64,000 bases of DNA from Bacteroidales bacterium (GTDB lineage: Bacteria > Bacteroidota > Bacteroidia > Bacteroidales > Lentimicrobiaceae), in the NCBI GenBank assembly GCA_016709025.1, contig JADJEQ010000003.1, positions 62,001-126,000 on the forward strand, read 5' to 3'. Positions 44,027 to 51,390 of the stretch are shown piece by piece (positions within the stretch are counted from its first letter, which is position 1; each line of letters opens with the position of its first letter). The translations under genes were made by a program, and so were the position numbers. The notes beneath the pieces are model-generated. The model was not told the origin of the DNA, made no database searches, and was given only the letters and a program-made list of their open reading frames with translations.

Positions 44027-44605
44027 TTAACGGGGAAATAGCTTAGCCTCAACCAATTCACAAATGATGTGCCCTATAGTAATATGGGATTCCTGAATCC
44101 GGGGGGTATCTGTAGAGGGTATATTTAGCAGTATATCGGCATTCATCTTCATCCTTCCACCAGTTTCACCGGTTAAAGCAATGTTTCTCATACCTGCTGC
44201 GGATGCTGCTTCCATTGCTTTAATAATGTTTGCAGAGTTTCCTGAAGTTGAAAGGGCAACCAATACATCTCCTTTTCTGCCTTTGGCTTTTACCAGTCGT
44301 GAGTAAACCTCATTGTAGGAATAGTCGTTCGCAACCGCTGTTAAATAGCTTGTATTTACATGTAAAGCTTCCGCATCAAGGGGTTCCCTGTCAAAATAAA
44401 ATCTACCCGAGAATTCAGCAGCAAGGTGCTGTGCATCGGCAGCACTTCCCCCATTGCCGCAAAAAAGCACCTTCCCCTTATTCCTGAAAGTAAAAACAAT
44501 TAAATCTGTAGCAGCCTGAATATTCTTCAGAAGATTATCATCAGCTAAAACTGCTGCTTTAACTGAAATTGAAGATTGAATAATTTCTTTGATTCTGTCT
44601 TGCAT
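44027..44605 (-). CDS. gmhA: Phosphoheptose isomerase
   Basis: A 192-residue SIS-domain enzyme converting sedoheptulose 7-phosphate to D-glycero-D-manno-heptose 7-phosphate. Signatures: KVLFCGNGGSAADAQHLAAEFSGRF, ALSTSGNSANIIKAMEAA, GETGGRM and IQESHITIGHIICELVE. The start is the ATG at 44605 (MQDRIKEII); the frame extends upstream for another 60 codons but that part overlaps the heptose kinase gene and is not family-like. Confidence 0.94.
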   Translation of the reverse strand: MQDRIKEIIQSSISVKAAVLADDNLLKNIQAATDLIVFTFRNKGKVLFCGNGGSAADAQHLAAEFSGRFYFDREPLDAEALHVNTSYLTAVANDYSYNEVYSRLVKAKGRKGDVLVALSTSGNSANIIKAMEAASAAGMRNIALTGETGGRMKMNADILLNIPSTDTPRIQESHITIGHIICELVEAKLFPR

Positions 44606-44676
44606 CAACGTATTATTTTCTGCAAAAATAGGCAAAACCCACCTTGCTATGATCATCCATTTGAAAAGGCTATAGA

Positions 44677-45699
44677 TTAAATGGTCCAGGTGGTAAGGCC
44701 AAAGGATGTAAAATCGTATCTTTTCGATTCTCCGCCAAACTGTTTTAAAGCATCTATTACATGCGACCTTGATTCTCCGGGGCAATAAAAAATCATAAAT
44801 CCACCGCCTCCGGCACCACTAATTTTCCCGCCGGAAGCACCACTATTCCGCGCTGTATCATATATCTTATCGAGCAGCGGATTTGTAATTTTGTCGGCCA
44901 TAAGCTTTTTATTCTTCCAGCCAAAATCGAGAATTTCACCAATGTGATCCAGATCGCCTTTAAGCAAAGCTTCTTTCATCATTACAGCCTGAATTTTCAG
45001 CTGGTGCATTGCATCAATCGATTTCTGGTTTTTGTTCACAACATTAGCCGATTGCATTTCGATGATTTTAGATGAGAGACGGCTGGTTTGGGTATAAAAA
45101 AGCACCAGGTTGTGTGCCAGCTCATTCAAATAGATATCTTTAATCCTTAACGGATTCACAATTACTTTATCATTGACTGAAAATTCCATAAAGTTTACAC
45201 CTCCGAAAGTGGCAGCATACTGATCCTGCTTACCACCTGCCATGCCCAAATCAACTCTTTCGATATCATAAGCAAGCTTAGCCAGGTCATATTCGCCCAT
45301 GGGTAATTTCAGCCATTCAGCAAATGCTCCAAGAATAGCAACAACTAAGGTCGAAGAGGTTCCAAGTCCAGAACCGGCAGGGGCATCAACGCGGGTTGAC
45401 AGTGTAAATGATAGTGGTTGCTTACAGAAATCTTTAATAACCCGATTGTAAACTCCCCTGTGCAGGTTTAGAATTCCATTAATTGGTAGAAATTCAGCTG
45501 AGTCGAATTCAACTATTTCATTTTTATCGATAGAATGAAAGACGATCTTGCCATCATTTCTGGGTACGATCGTTGCATATGCATATAAGCTGATAGTGGC
45601 ATTCAGGATGGCACCTCCATGGAGGTCGGAGTAGGGAGCCACATCAGTTCCTCCACCTGCAAGTCCAAGACGAAGTGGTGCTTTACTTCTTATTATCAT
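44677..45699 (-). CDS. hddA: GHMP kinase, D-glycero-alpha-D-manno-heptose-7-phosphate kinase
   Basis: A 340-residue GHMP-family kinase: N-terminal SKAPLRLGLAGGGTDVAPYS, ATP-binding VDAPAGSGLGTSSTLVVAI and C-terminal SGAGGGGFMIFYC. These match HddA, which phosphorylates heptose 7-phosphate at the anomeric position in the alpha branch of heptose activation. Together with gmhA, hddC and gmhB downstream it completes the GDP-D-glycero-alpha-D-manno-heptose route used for S-layer or capsule glycans in other organisms. It is 13 nt downstream of the T9SS gene fragment on the same strand. Confidence 0.92.
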   Translation of the reverse strand: MIIRSKAPLRLGLAGGGTDVAPYSDLHGGAILNATISLYAYATIVPRNDGKIVFHSIDKNEIVEFDSAEFLPINGILNLHRGVYNRVIKDFCKQPLSFTLSTRVDAPAGSGLGTSSTLVVAILGAFAEWLKLPMGEYDLAKLAYDIERVDLGMAGGKQDQYAATFGGVNFMEFSVNDKVIVNPLRIKDIYLNELAHNLVLFYTQTSRLSSKIIEMQSANVVNKNQKSIDAMHQLKIQAVMMKEALLKGDLDHIGEILDFGWKNKKLMADKITNPLLDKIYDTARNSGASGGKISGAGGGGFMIFYCPGESRSHVIDALKQFGGESKRYDFTSFGLTTWTI

Positions 45700-45712
45700 G
45701 AAATGAAAATTA

Positions 45713-46705
45713 TCAAAGGATGAATAACTTCTTAGTAAAAGTCCCCTGATCGGTAATCAAATTTAGAAAATACAGTCCCGGGCCTTCAGTCGGCAAAGGT
45801 AGACGATATTCATCTAGCATAGAATCAGTATTAATTCTTTCCCTGCATAATCCTTGACAATCATACAATATAATTTCATAGATTACTAAACCATCTGATT
45901 GTATAAATACTTCTTCAATAGCTGGATTCGGATAAAACTTTATTAAAGACTCTGAAATACTTGGATTGATTCCACTAGCTTTTGACAATTCAACTGTTTT
46001 ACAGATAAGTGATGTTTTGCAGTCGTTGGTAGCCGATAAACAAACCTGATATTCTCCTGTTTCTAAGAATTGGAACTCCGGATTTTCTACGTAAGAAAAA
46101 TAGTCATTCCCAAAATCCCAATAATAAGTATTTTCTCCTAGAGTCAGATTTGTAAACAAAACATTCAACCCATCTATTATGAAATTAAAATCCGGTTCAA
46201 GTGCTTCGCAAGCAATTATAGAATCGCAGATAAGAAGACTGCCACATTCGTTTTCAACTGTAACACAAACATTATAAACTCCTGCCTCAATAAAATGATA
46301 GGATGGATTTTGTAAATCAGCACCATAGCCATTCCCAAAATCCCACCTCCATGATGTTACTGAAGAGTCAGAGTATGAAAATTGGCAGAAATTATCATCT
46401 ATAAAGTAGCTAAATGAGTCAACAGGAAGTGTACAGGTATCATATCGAATAACCAACGATGGCCTGATCATTTCATCCGGATGATCACTTGAAGCCAGTA
46501 TCATACTTCGATAAACATACTCATCAACCAAACTTAATCTGAGACCATGACTATTCAGAGGATCATTATACATATCTTTTATTAATGAAGTTACGTCGAT
46601 ATCGGGGTAACTCTGATCAGTGGTTAAGGAAGTCGCAAGGTAAACTCTATTTTGATTTGATACTGAAGGTTGATTATACCAATCAACTTCATTTTGATCC
46701 CACAT
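45713..46705 (-). pseudogene. T9SS-sorted PKD/DNRLRE surface protein, C-terminal part after an in-frame stop
   Basis: A 330-residue stretch containing the second half of a DNRLRE-type beta domain (NQNEVDW-like start, DIDVTSLIKD), two PKD-like repeats (SWRWDFGNG and YYWDFGND, with Cys pairs), and a type IX secretion C-terminal sorting domain (KFYPNPAIEEVF, PGLYFLNL, KLFIL). It is in the same frame as the piece at 46709-47059, separated only by TAA-CAG. As a stand-alone gene it would lack a signal peptide, so it is best read as the rear part of one broken gene. Confidence 0.8.
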
Positions 46706-46708
46706 CTG

Positions 46709-47059
46709 TTATTCTTTTAGTAGATAAGAAAAATTAGCACCACCATGACCTACATGAAGAGAAGAATAATCGTAATAAAGGCTTAATTCAGCTTTAAAAT
46801 TATGGCAAACAGTAGGCAAGACTGGCAAATTAAACTGAATAAAACTTCGGCCAATTCCTTCTATTCCGCCATAAGTCCAGGCGGATGCAATAAAACTCTG
46901 TGTAGTCCCATTTCCTGAAGTATAATATGTATTAATGTAGGCATCTTTCCCAATTTCAGGGCCTGGTCTTAATGTGATCACAACCTGTGTAAAAACCAAA
47001 TTAGAAATTGATAGTAAGACCAGAATCAATAAATACTTGTGTTTTCCAATTGTTATCAT
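46709..47059 (-). pseudogene. T9SS-sorted surface protein, N-terminal part with signal peptide
   Basis: A 116-residue piece with a signal peptide (YLLILVLLSISNLVFTQ) and the first half of a DNRLRE/carbohydrate-binding-like domain (PGPEIGKDAYINTYY, IGRSFIQFNLP, AELSLYYDYSS). The frame ends at a TAA at 46711-46709 and then continues open as QMWDQNEVDW, which is what this domain normally reads there. A single base change of an AAA, CAA or GAA codon would create the stop. It is either an inactivated gene, an assembly base error, or readthrough. Confidence 0.8.
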
Positions 47060-47166
47060 AAAATTAGAACTTAATTAAGTTAATATATCTTTGATGCGTA
47101 ACATGAAACATTCAGATTCAATATAACTCTAGTAATCAACGTAAAAAATATATTAAAATAACAGCT

Positions 47167-48311
47167 TCAAATATAGAAAAGTGATTTTAAATTTCCTAGA
47201 AAATACTTCCAGGAATATTTTTCTTTAATAATCTTCATATTAGAAATGAAATAATCTTCTCTGTTTTCTTTGTAAAATGATGAAATTGCATTCGCAACCG
47301 ATTTACTGTTCAGGCTGAACCACATAACCCACTTTACCATCAGGTACCATTTCTGAAAGTCCCCCAACATTTGTTACGATCATTGGCTTATCAAAATGAT
47401 AAGCAATCTGGGTAACTCCACTTTGGCTGGCATGCCGGTATGGCTGCACTACAACATCGCACGAACAAAAATACAAATAAACTTCAGTATTTGGAATAAA
47501 ACTCGTTCGTAATTCAACAGAATCATTTAACTTCAGCCTTTCTTCAATAATTTCAAAGTATTTTCTTGATTCACTATAAAATTCTCCGGCAACCAAAAGT
47601 TTAATTTTCAATTTTCTGATTGATCTATATTCATTGCTTTACAATAATAATCAAGTCCTTTGTAGTCACGAATAAATCCAAAGAAAAGAATGTACTTATA
47701 GCCAGGATCGAGATTTAATTTTTGATTCGCTTCATCTTTTGCAATTCATGGCCAAAATTATCGTAGATAGGATGAGGACTAAAGATTCTGGGTTTAAATT
47801 TATCAAATAAAGAAACTTCATCCAATACCTTCCTTGACATTGTTACAAAGCCATCAATACTTCCAACAAAAAAATTAGCTAATATCCGGTCTCCCGGACG
47901 CTTTTCATGGGGAATTATATTGTCAATAATTGTAATTACTTTGGTATATTTATTCAATCTGGCAATTCTGGAAATAGTGCCAAAACAGGGTGCCATAAAA
48001 GGTATCCAGAATTTTATAATTATTAAATCTGGCTTTAATTTTCTAAGTTCATTCCCAACTTTAAGCCAATTAAAAGGGTTAATTGAATTTATTATAACTT
48101 CTATTTTAAGATTACCTGTATGGCTCATTTGAATACTGAGTTTTCCCAGGAAAAAAAAGAAGGGTACTGAAATGAAAAAGTAAAGATATTTACATCGTCA
48201 CCCCTATCAAAAAAATTCCTCTGCCAACCGTTCATTAAAATTGGAAAGTCCCCCTCTCAAAGGATATGCCGAGCCAATAATCACTACCTTTTTTCGGGTC
48301 TTTGTCTCCAT
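47167..48311 (-). pseudogene. Glycosyltransferase family 4-like, multiply frameshifted
   Basis: Pieces in different frames line up in the order of one ~380-residue GT-B glycosyltransferase: VVIIGSAYPLRGGLSNFNERLAEE from the ATG at 48311; PSFFF and PGKTQYSNEP; INPFNWLKVGNELRKLKPDL; WIPFMAPCFGTISRI; DNIIPHEKRPGDR; SPHPIYDNFG; ILFFGFIRDYKGLD; LLVAGEFYSES; VVQPYRHASQSGVTQIAYHF; and SKSVANAISSFYKENRED. At least five shifts are needed, two at homopolymer runs (A7 at 48209-48215 and A8 at 48151-48158, plus-strand coordinates). It cannot make the enzyme as read. Sequence conservation of the pieces suggests recent decay or local sequencing error. Confidence 0.85.
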
Positions 48312-48338
48312 CCTGCTGATTATTTTACTTATTCGTTA

Positions 48339-49274
48339 TCAGTTGTCCTCCTCCACAAGGTAATGATTCCTGTCGCTCGAACTGCGGCCTATTAGTTCAC
48401 CTAAAAAGCCTGCCAGAAAGAACTGGGTTCCCAGTACCATGGCCAAAAGACCCAGATAGAATAAAGGTCTTTCAGTCATTTTGTAACTCGCAAAAAAAAT
48501 CTTTGCATATGCCAGATATCCGGCAATTGAAAAACCTGTCAAAAAAAGCAAAGTCCCCAACGAACCAAACAAGTGCATGGGTTTGCGACCAAATCGCGAA
48601 ACAAACATGATAGAAACCAGGTCGAGAAAACCATTTATAAAGCGTTCCCAGCCGAACTTGGTAACTCCATACTGCCTTTTGCGATGAACAACCACCTTTT
48701 CCCCAATCTTTCTAAAACCAGCCCACTTTGCAATCACAGGGATGTAACGATGCATTTCACCATAAACTTCAATGGCTTTAACTACTTCGTTCCTGTAAGC
48801 TTTCAATCCGCAGTTCATATCGTGTAACTTTACACCTGACAGACGACGTGTGGTTGCATTATAAATCTTTGATGGCAGATTTTTGGTTAGTTTTGAATCG
48901 TACCGCTTCTTTTTCCAACCAGAAACCAGATCATATCCTCCACTGATAATCATCTCATAAAGCTCGGGAATCTCATCCGGACTATCCTGCAAATCAGCGT
49001 CCATAGTAATGACGACATTGCCCTTTGCTTTTTCAAACCCCTTATTCAGTGCAGCAGATTTCCCATAGTTTCTTCTGAATTTCAGTGCCCGGATATGAGC
49101 ATTTTTTGCCTGAAGTGATTTGACAACAATCCATGAATTGTCACTGCTGCCATCATCCACAAGAATTACTTCGTAAGAATAACCGTTGGCAATCATTACC
49201 TTTTCTATCCATGAACAAAGTTCAGGAAGTGACTCCTCTTCGTTGTAAAGCGGAACAACAATTGAAATATCCAT
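48339..49274 (-). CDS. Glycosyltransferase family 2, polyprenyl-phosphate sugar transferase-like
   Basis: A 311-residue GT2 enzyme: DISIVVPLYNEEESL, nucleotide site ILVDDGSSDNSW, RNYGKSAALNKGF, and the metal-binding VITMDADLQDSPDEI, followed by two C-terminal membrane helices (HLFGSLGTLLFLTGFSIAGYLA; LLAMVLGTQFFLAGFLGELI). This layout is that of DPM1/GtrB-type transferases that load a sugar on a lipid carrier. It heads the minus-strand glycan locus; the decayed glycosyltransferase starts 27 nt downstream. Confidence 0.92.
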   Translation of the reverse strand: MDISIVVPLYNEEESLPELCSWIEKVMIANGYSYEVILVDDGSSDNSWIVVKSLQAKNAHIRALKFRRNYGKSAALNKGFEKAKGNVVITMDADLQDSPDEIPELYEMIISGGYDLVSGWKKKRYDSKLTKNLPSKIYNATTRRLSGVKLHDMNCGLKAYRNEVVKAIEVYGEMHRYIPVIAKWAGFRKIGEKVVVHRKRQYGVTKFGWERFINGFLDLVSIMFVSRFGRKPMHLFGSLGTLLFLTGFSIAGYLAYAKIFFASYKMTERPLFYLGLLAMVLGTQFFLAGFLGELIGRSSSDRNHYLVEEDN

Positions 49275-49294
49275 TAATTTAAAGATAATTGTTT

Positions 49295-49864
49295 TCAGGA
49301 TTCTGAATAAGTTGCATCAAAACTGTCATTCTCCTTCTTAATAAAAAGTGAAATGATCAAAGAGAAAATTGTTCCCCAAAAAGCCATACCAAAAATTACG
49401 GTAACGGACATTACCAGTGGGGTCATGAACTTTGAGCTAATGGCCATCGCTTGCTCAATCTCTTCATCTGACAACCCCTGATCAGCCATATTTTGTTCAG
49501 CAACATCCACAATTTTAGCAAGTTCTGAAGGATCGAAAAATTCATAAAACAAATAGGTAAAAACCGACATCAAAACGCCAACAGCCAAACTGATCATTAC
49601 ACCAGAACCGACACTTTGACCATAAGAAAGAAAACCACCGGAATGTTTATCCCTGTAAGCTTTGGTCCCAATAAAAATCCCTATAATCAATATGATAAAA
49701 GTAAGATAATTTAACCAGCCGGTTCTATCAACCTCGAGTGCATAATAAAGTAGCGTAACGACAATGTAAGCTACACCGGTAAGGAGTCCATAATAAAGTG
49801 AATTCTGAAACAAGGTGGTTTGCTTGCCGGATTGCTTCACAACGTTATCTGATAGGTTTTCCAT
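49295..49864 (-). CDS. DUF4199 family membrane protein
   Basis: A 189-residue membrane protein with about four hydrophobic segments and DUF4199 features: NSLYYGLLTGVAYIVVTLLYYAL, a short GIFIGTKAYRDKHSGGFLSYG turn and a final helix pair. The role of the family is unknown. The ATG at 49864 is preferred over a longer frame to 49990, since the extra part reads back through the SRP RNA promoter. A minus-strand TACATTTG box at 49885-49892 is close to the start. Confidence 0.85.
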   Translation of the reverse strand: MENLSDNVVKQSGKQTTLFQNSLYYGLLTGVAYIVVTLLYYALEVDRTGWLNYLTFIILIIGIFIGTKAYRDKHSGGFLSYGQSVGSGVMISLAVGVLMSVFTYLFYEFFDPSELAKIVDVAEQNMADQGLSDEEIEQAMAISSKFMTPLVMSVTVIFGMAFWGTIFSLIISLFIKKENDSFDATYSES

Positions 49865-49884
49865 GATGTTGGTTTTTGTTTTTG

Positions 49885-49892
49885 CAAATGTA
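49885..49892 (-). promoter_or_regulatory. -7 box for the DUF4199 gene
   Basis: On the minus strand this reads TACATTTG (TAnnTTTG), 20 nt before the ATG at 49864. Confidence 0.5.
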
Positions 49893-49927
49893 ATAAATAT
49901 GTTCTGCCTGTAAAAATGGCGCATATT

Positions 49928-49958
49928 TTTGGTTGAATAAGGATTTTTTGTATCTTTG
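49928..49958 (+). promoter_or_regulatory. Consensus Bacteroidota promoter of the SRP RNA gene
   Basis: TTTG (49928-49931), 19 nt, then TATCTTTG (49951-49958). This is an exact match to the TTTG-N19-TAnnTTTG pattern, and the RNA begins a few bases downstream. Confidence 0.85.
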
Positions 49959-49960
49959 CA

Positions 49961-50062
49961 GCGGGTAAGTCTTATACGACCAGCTCCCATTGAACTCCCC
50001 CAGGTCAGGAATGAAGCAAGGGTAGATGGTTGTAGCGGTGCGATATAAGTAGCTTACCCTTT
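49961..50062 (+). ncRNA. ffs: Signal recognition particle RNA, small bacterial type
   Basis: The ~100-nt RNA has the universal SRP core: AACTCCCCCAGGTCAGGAA followed by TGAAGCAAGGGTA, which forms the GGAA-tetraloop hairpin bound by Ffh. Outer strands GGGTAAG (49964-49970) and CTTACCC (50053-50059) close the long helix. A T-rich run after 50059 serves as the terminator. It works with Ffh and FtsY in membrane protein targeting. Confidence 0.93.
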
Positions 50063-50106
50063 TTTTATTAACAAAATTTGAATAGTATAAAAAAAAATCA
50101 AAAACT

Positions 50107-50718
50107 ATGCTACTCAAAATCTATCCTGAAAATCCAAATCCAAGGCAAATCAGATTGGTCATTGAATGTCTTATGGACGGCGGAATAATTATTTACCCAA
50201 CTGATACTGTTTATGGTATAGGGTGCGATATTTTCAAATCAAAAGCAATTGAAAGGATCGCCCAGATTAAGGGAATCAACGCTTCAAAAGCTAATTTTTC
50301 ATTTATTTGTAACGACCTGAGCCAGTTATCAGACTTTTGCAAGCCTATCAGCAATGATGTTTTTAAACTGATGCGAAAAAACCTTCCGGGTCCGTTTACT
50401 TTCATTTTGAATGCAAATAATAATGTACCCAAACTGATTCAGAGTAAAAAGAAAACAGTCGGTATCAGGATACCTGACAATAATATTCCTCTGGAAATTG
50501 TGAGGGAACTTGGGCATCCCATCATGTCAACCTCGGTTCATGACGATGATGAAATAATCGAATATACCACTGATCCTGAATTGATTTATGAAAAATTCCA
50601 GAATCTTGCCGATATCGTAATTGATGGCGGATATGGAGACAATGAACCATCAACAGTTATTGACTGTACTCTGGATGAGATAGTAATTGTCCGCGAAGGA
50701 AAAGGAATTTTAGCATAG
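50107..50718 (+). CDS. Sua5/YciO/YrdC family protein (threonylcarbamoyl-AMP synthase-like)
   Basis: A 203-residue protein of the YrdC fold: GGIIIYPTDTVYGIGCDIFKSKAIERI, NLPGPFTFIL, VGIRIPDN, PIMSTSVH and STVIDCT. TsaC/Sua5 members make L-threonylcarbamoyl-AMP for the t6A37 modification of tRNAs; YciO members are close relatives of uncertain role. The IKG.NASKANFSFIC segment, where TsaC has KxR.xxKP, resembles the YciO group somewhat. It lies 45 nt after the SRP RNA and 4 nt before the cupin gene. Confidence 0.85.
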   Translation: MLLKIYPENPNPRQIRLVIECLMDGGIIIYPTDTVYGIGCDIFKSKAIERIAQIKGINASKANFSFICNDLSQLSDFCKPISNDVFKLMRKNLPGPFTFILNANNNVPKLIQSKKKTVGIRIPDNNIPLEIVRELGHPIMSTSVHDDDEIIEYTTDPELIYEKFQNLADIVIDGGYGDNEPSTVIDCTLDEIVIVREGKGILA

Positions 50719-50722
50719 AAGT

Positions 50723-51046
50723 ATGAAAACAGCAAACATTTTTGACATCAAAGGCATCGAAGGTCGAGTCGCAGAAGTTTTTGAAACTCTGGTTGAAGGT
50801 TCAGCCAAAATTGAAAGGATTATATCTCATGGCCAGATCACACCTGAAAATAAGTGGTTCGATCAGGAAATTGATGAATGGGTAATCTTACTTCAGGGAC
50901 AGGCTGTTCTTTTGATAGAAGATATTGGTGAAACACACTTATCAGCTGGTAGTTACTTGTTGATACCAGCTCATCAAAAACATCGTGTAACCTATACCAG
51001 CGAATCACCTTCTTGTATATGGCTGGCTGTACATGGAAATTTTTAG
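50723..51046 (+). CDS. Cupin domain protein
   Basis: A 107-residue single cupin: WFDQEIDEWVILLQGQAVLLIED is the first motif region and AHQKHRVTYTSES the second, with histidines that could bind a metal. The substrate is unknown. It starts 4 nt after the YrdC-family gene, so the two are probably translated from one mRNA. Confidence 0.88.
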   Translation: MKTANIFDIKGIEGRVAEVFETLVEGSAKIERIISHGQITPENKWFDQEIDEWVILLQGQAVLLIEDIGETHLSAGSYLLIPAHQKHRVTYTSESPSCIWLAVHGNF

Positions 51047-51120
51047 TATGAATTATTGATTGATAATCAGTATAATGACCCTCTTTTACCCAATAAAATC
51101 ACATAATTTCACGTAAAAAG

Positions 51121-51151
51121 TTTGGATGTAACGAATAAAACTTTACTTTTG
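51121..51151 (+). promoter_or_regulatory. Consensus Bacteroidota promoter of tRNA-Lys
   Basis: TTTG (51121-51124), 19 nt, then TACTTTTG (51144-51151), followed 12 nt later by the first base of the tRNA. Confidence 0.85.
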
Positions 51152-51163
51152 CAGTCCCAAAAC

Positions 51164-51236
51164 GATTCCGTAGCTCAGCAGGTAGAGCACATCCCTTTTA
51201 AGGATGGGGTCCTGGGTTCGAGCCCCAGCGGGATCA
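51164..51236 (+). tRNA. tRNA-Lys (anticodon TTT)
   Basis: A 73-nt cloverleaf: acceptor GATTCCG with CGGGATC, D arm GCTC-AGCAGGTA-GAGC, anticodon arm CATCC-CTTTTAA-GGATG with anticodon TTT, 5-nt variable loop, T arm CTGGG-TTCGAGC-CCCAG, and discriminator A. No CCA is encoded. It has a consensus promoter and a long hairpin after it. Confidence 0.97.
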
Positions 51237-51248
51237 CAATTACTCTCC

Positions 51249-51285
51249 AAAATCGTCTGTAAATTATTGATTTACAGACGATTTT
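51249..51285 (+). terminator. Terminator hairpin after tRNA-Lys
   Basis: A 16-bp perfect stem AAAATCGTCTGTAAAT (51249-51264)/ATTTACAGACGATTTT (51270-51285) with a 5-nt loop, followed by GTTTTTAC. It lies 12 nt after the tRNA. Confidence 0.85.
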
Positions 51286-51390
51286 GTTTTTACAAATTTC
51301 CTTGATTATTCTAAAAAGAATTGAAATAAGACTACTTGCGATTCAAATATGATCTGGTAGTTTTGTTAGCAATGTTACCCTGTAATGAGA

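Noticed and set aside
44606..44785. Longer gmhA start upstream of 44605
   Set aside because: The extension overlaps hddA, and GmhA proteins begin near MQDRI; the extra residues are not family-like.
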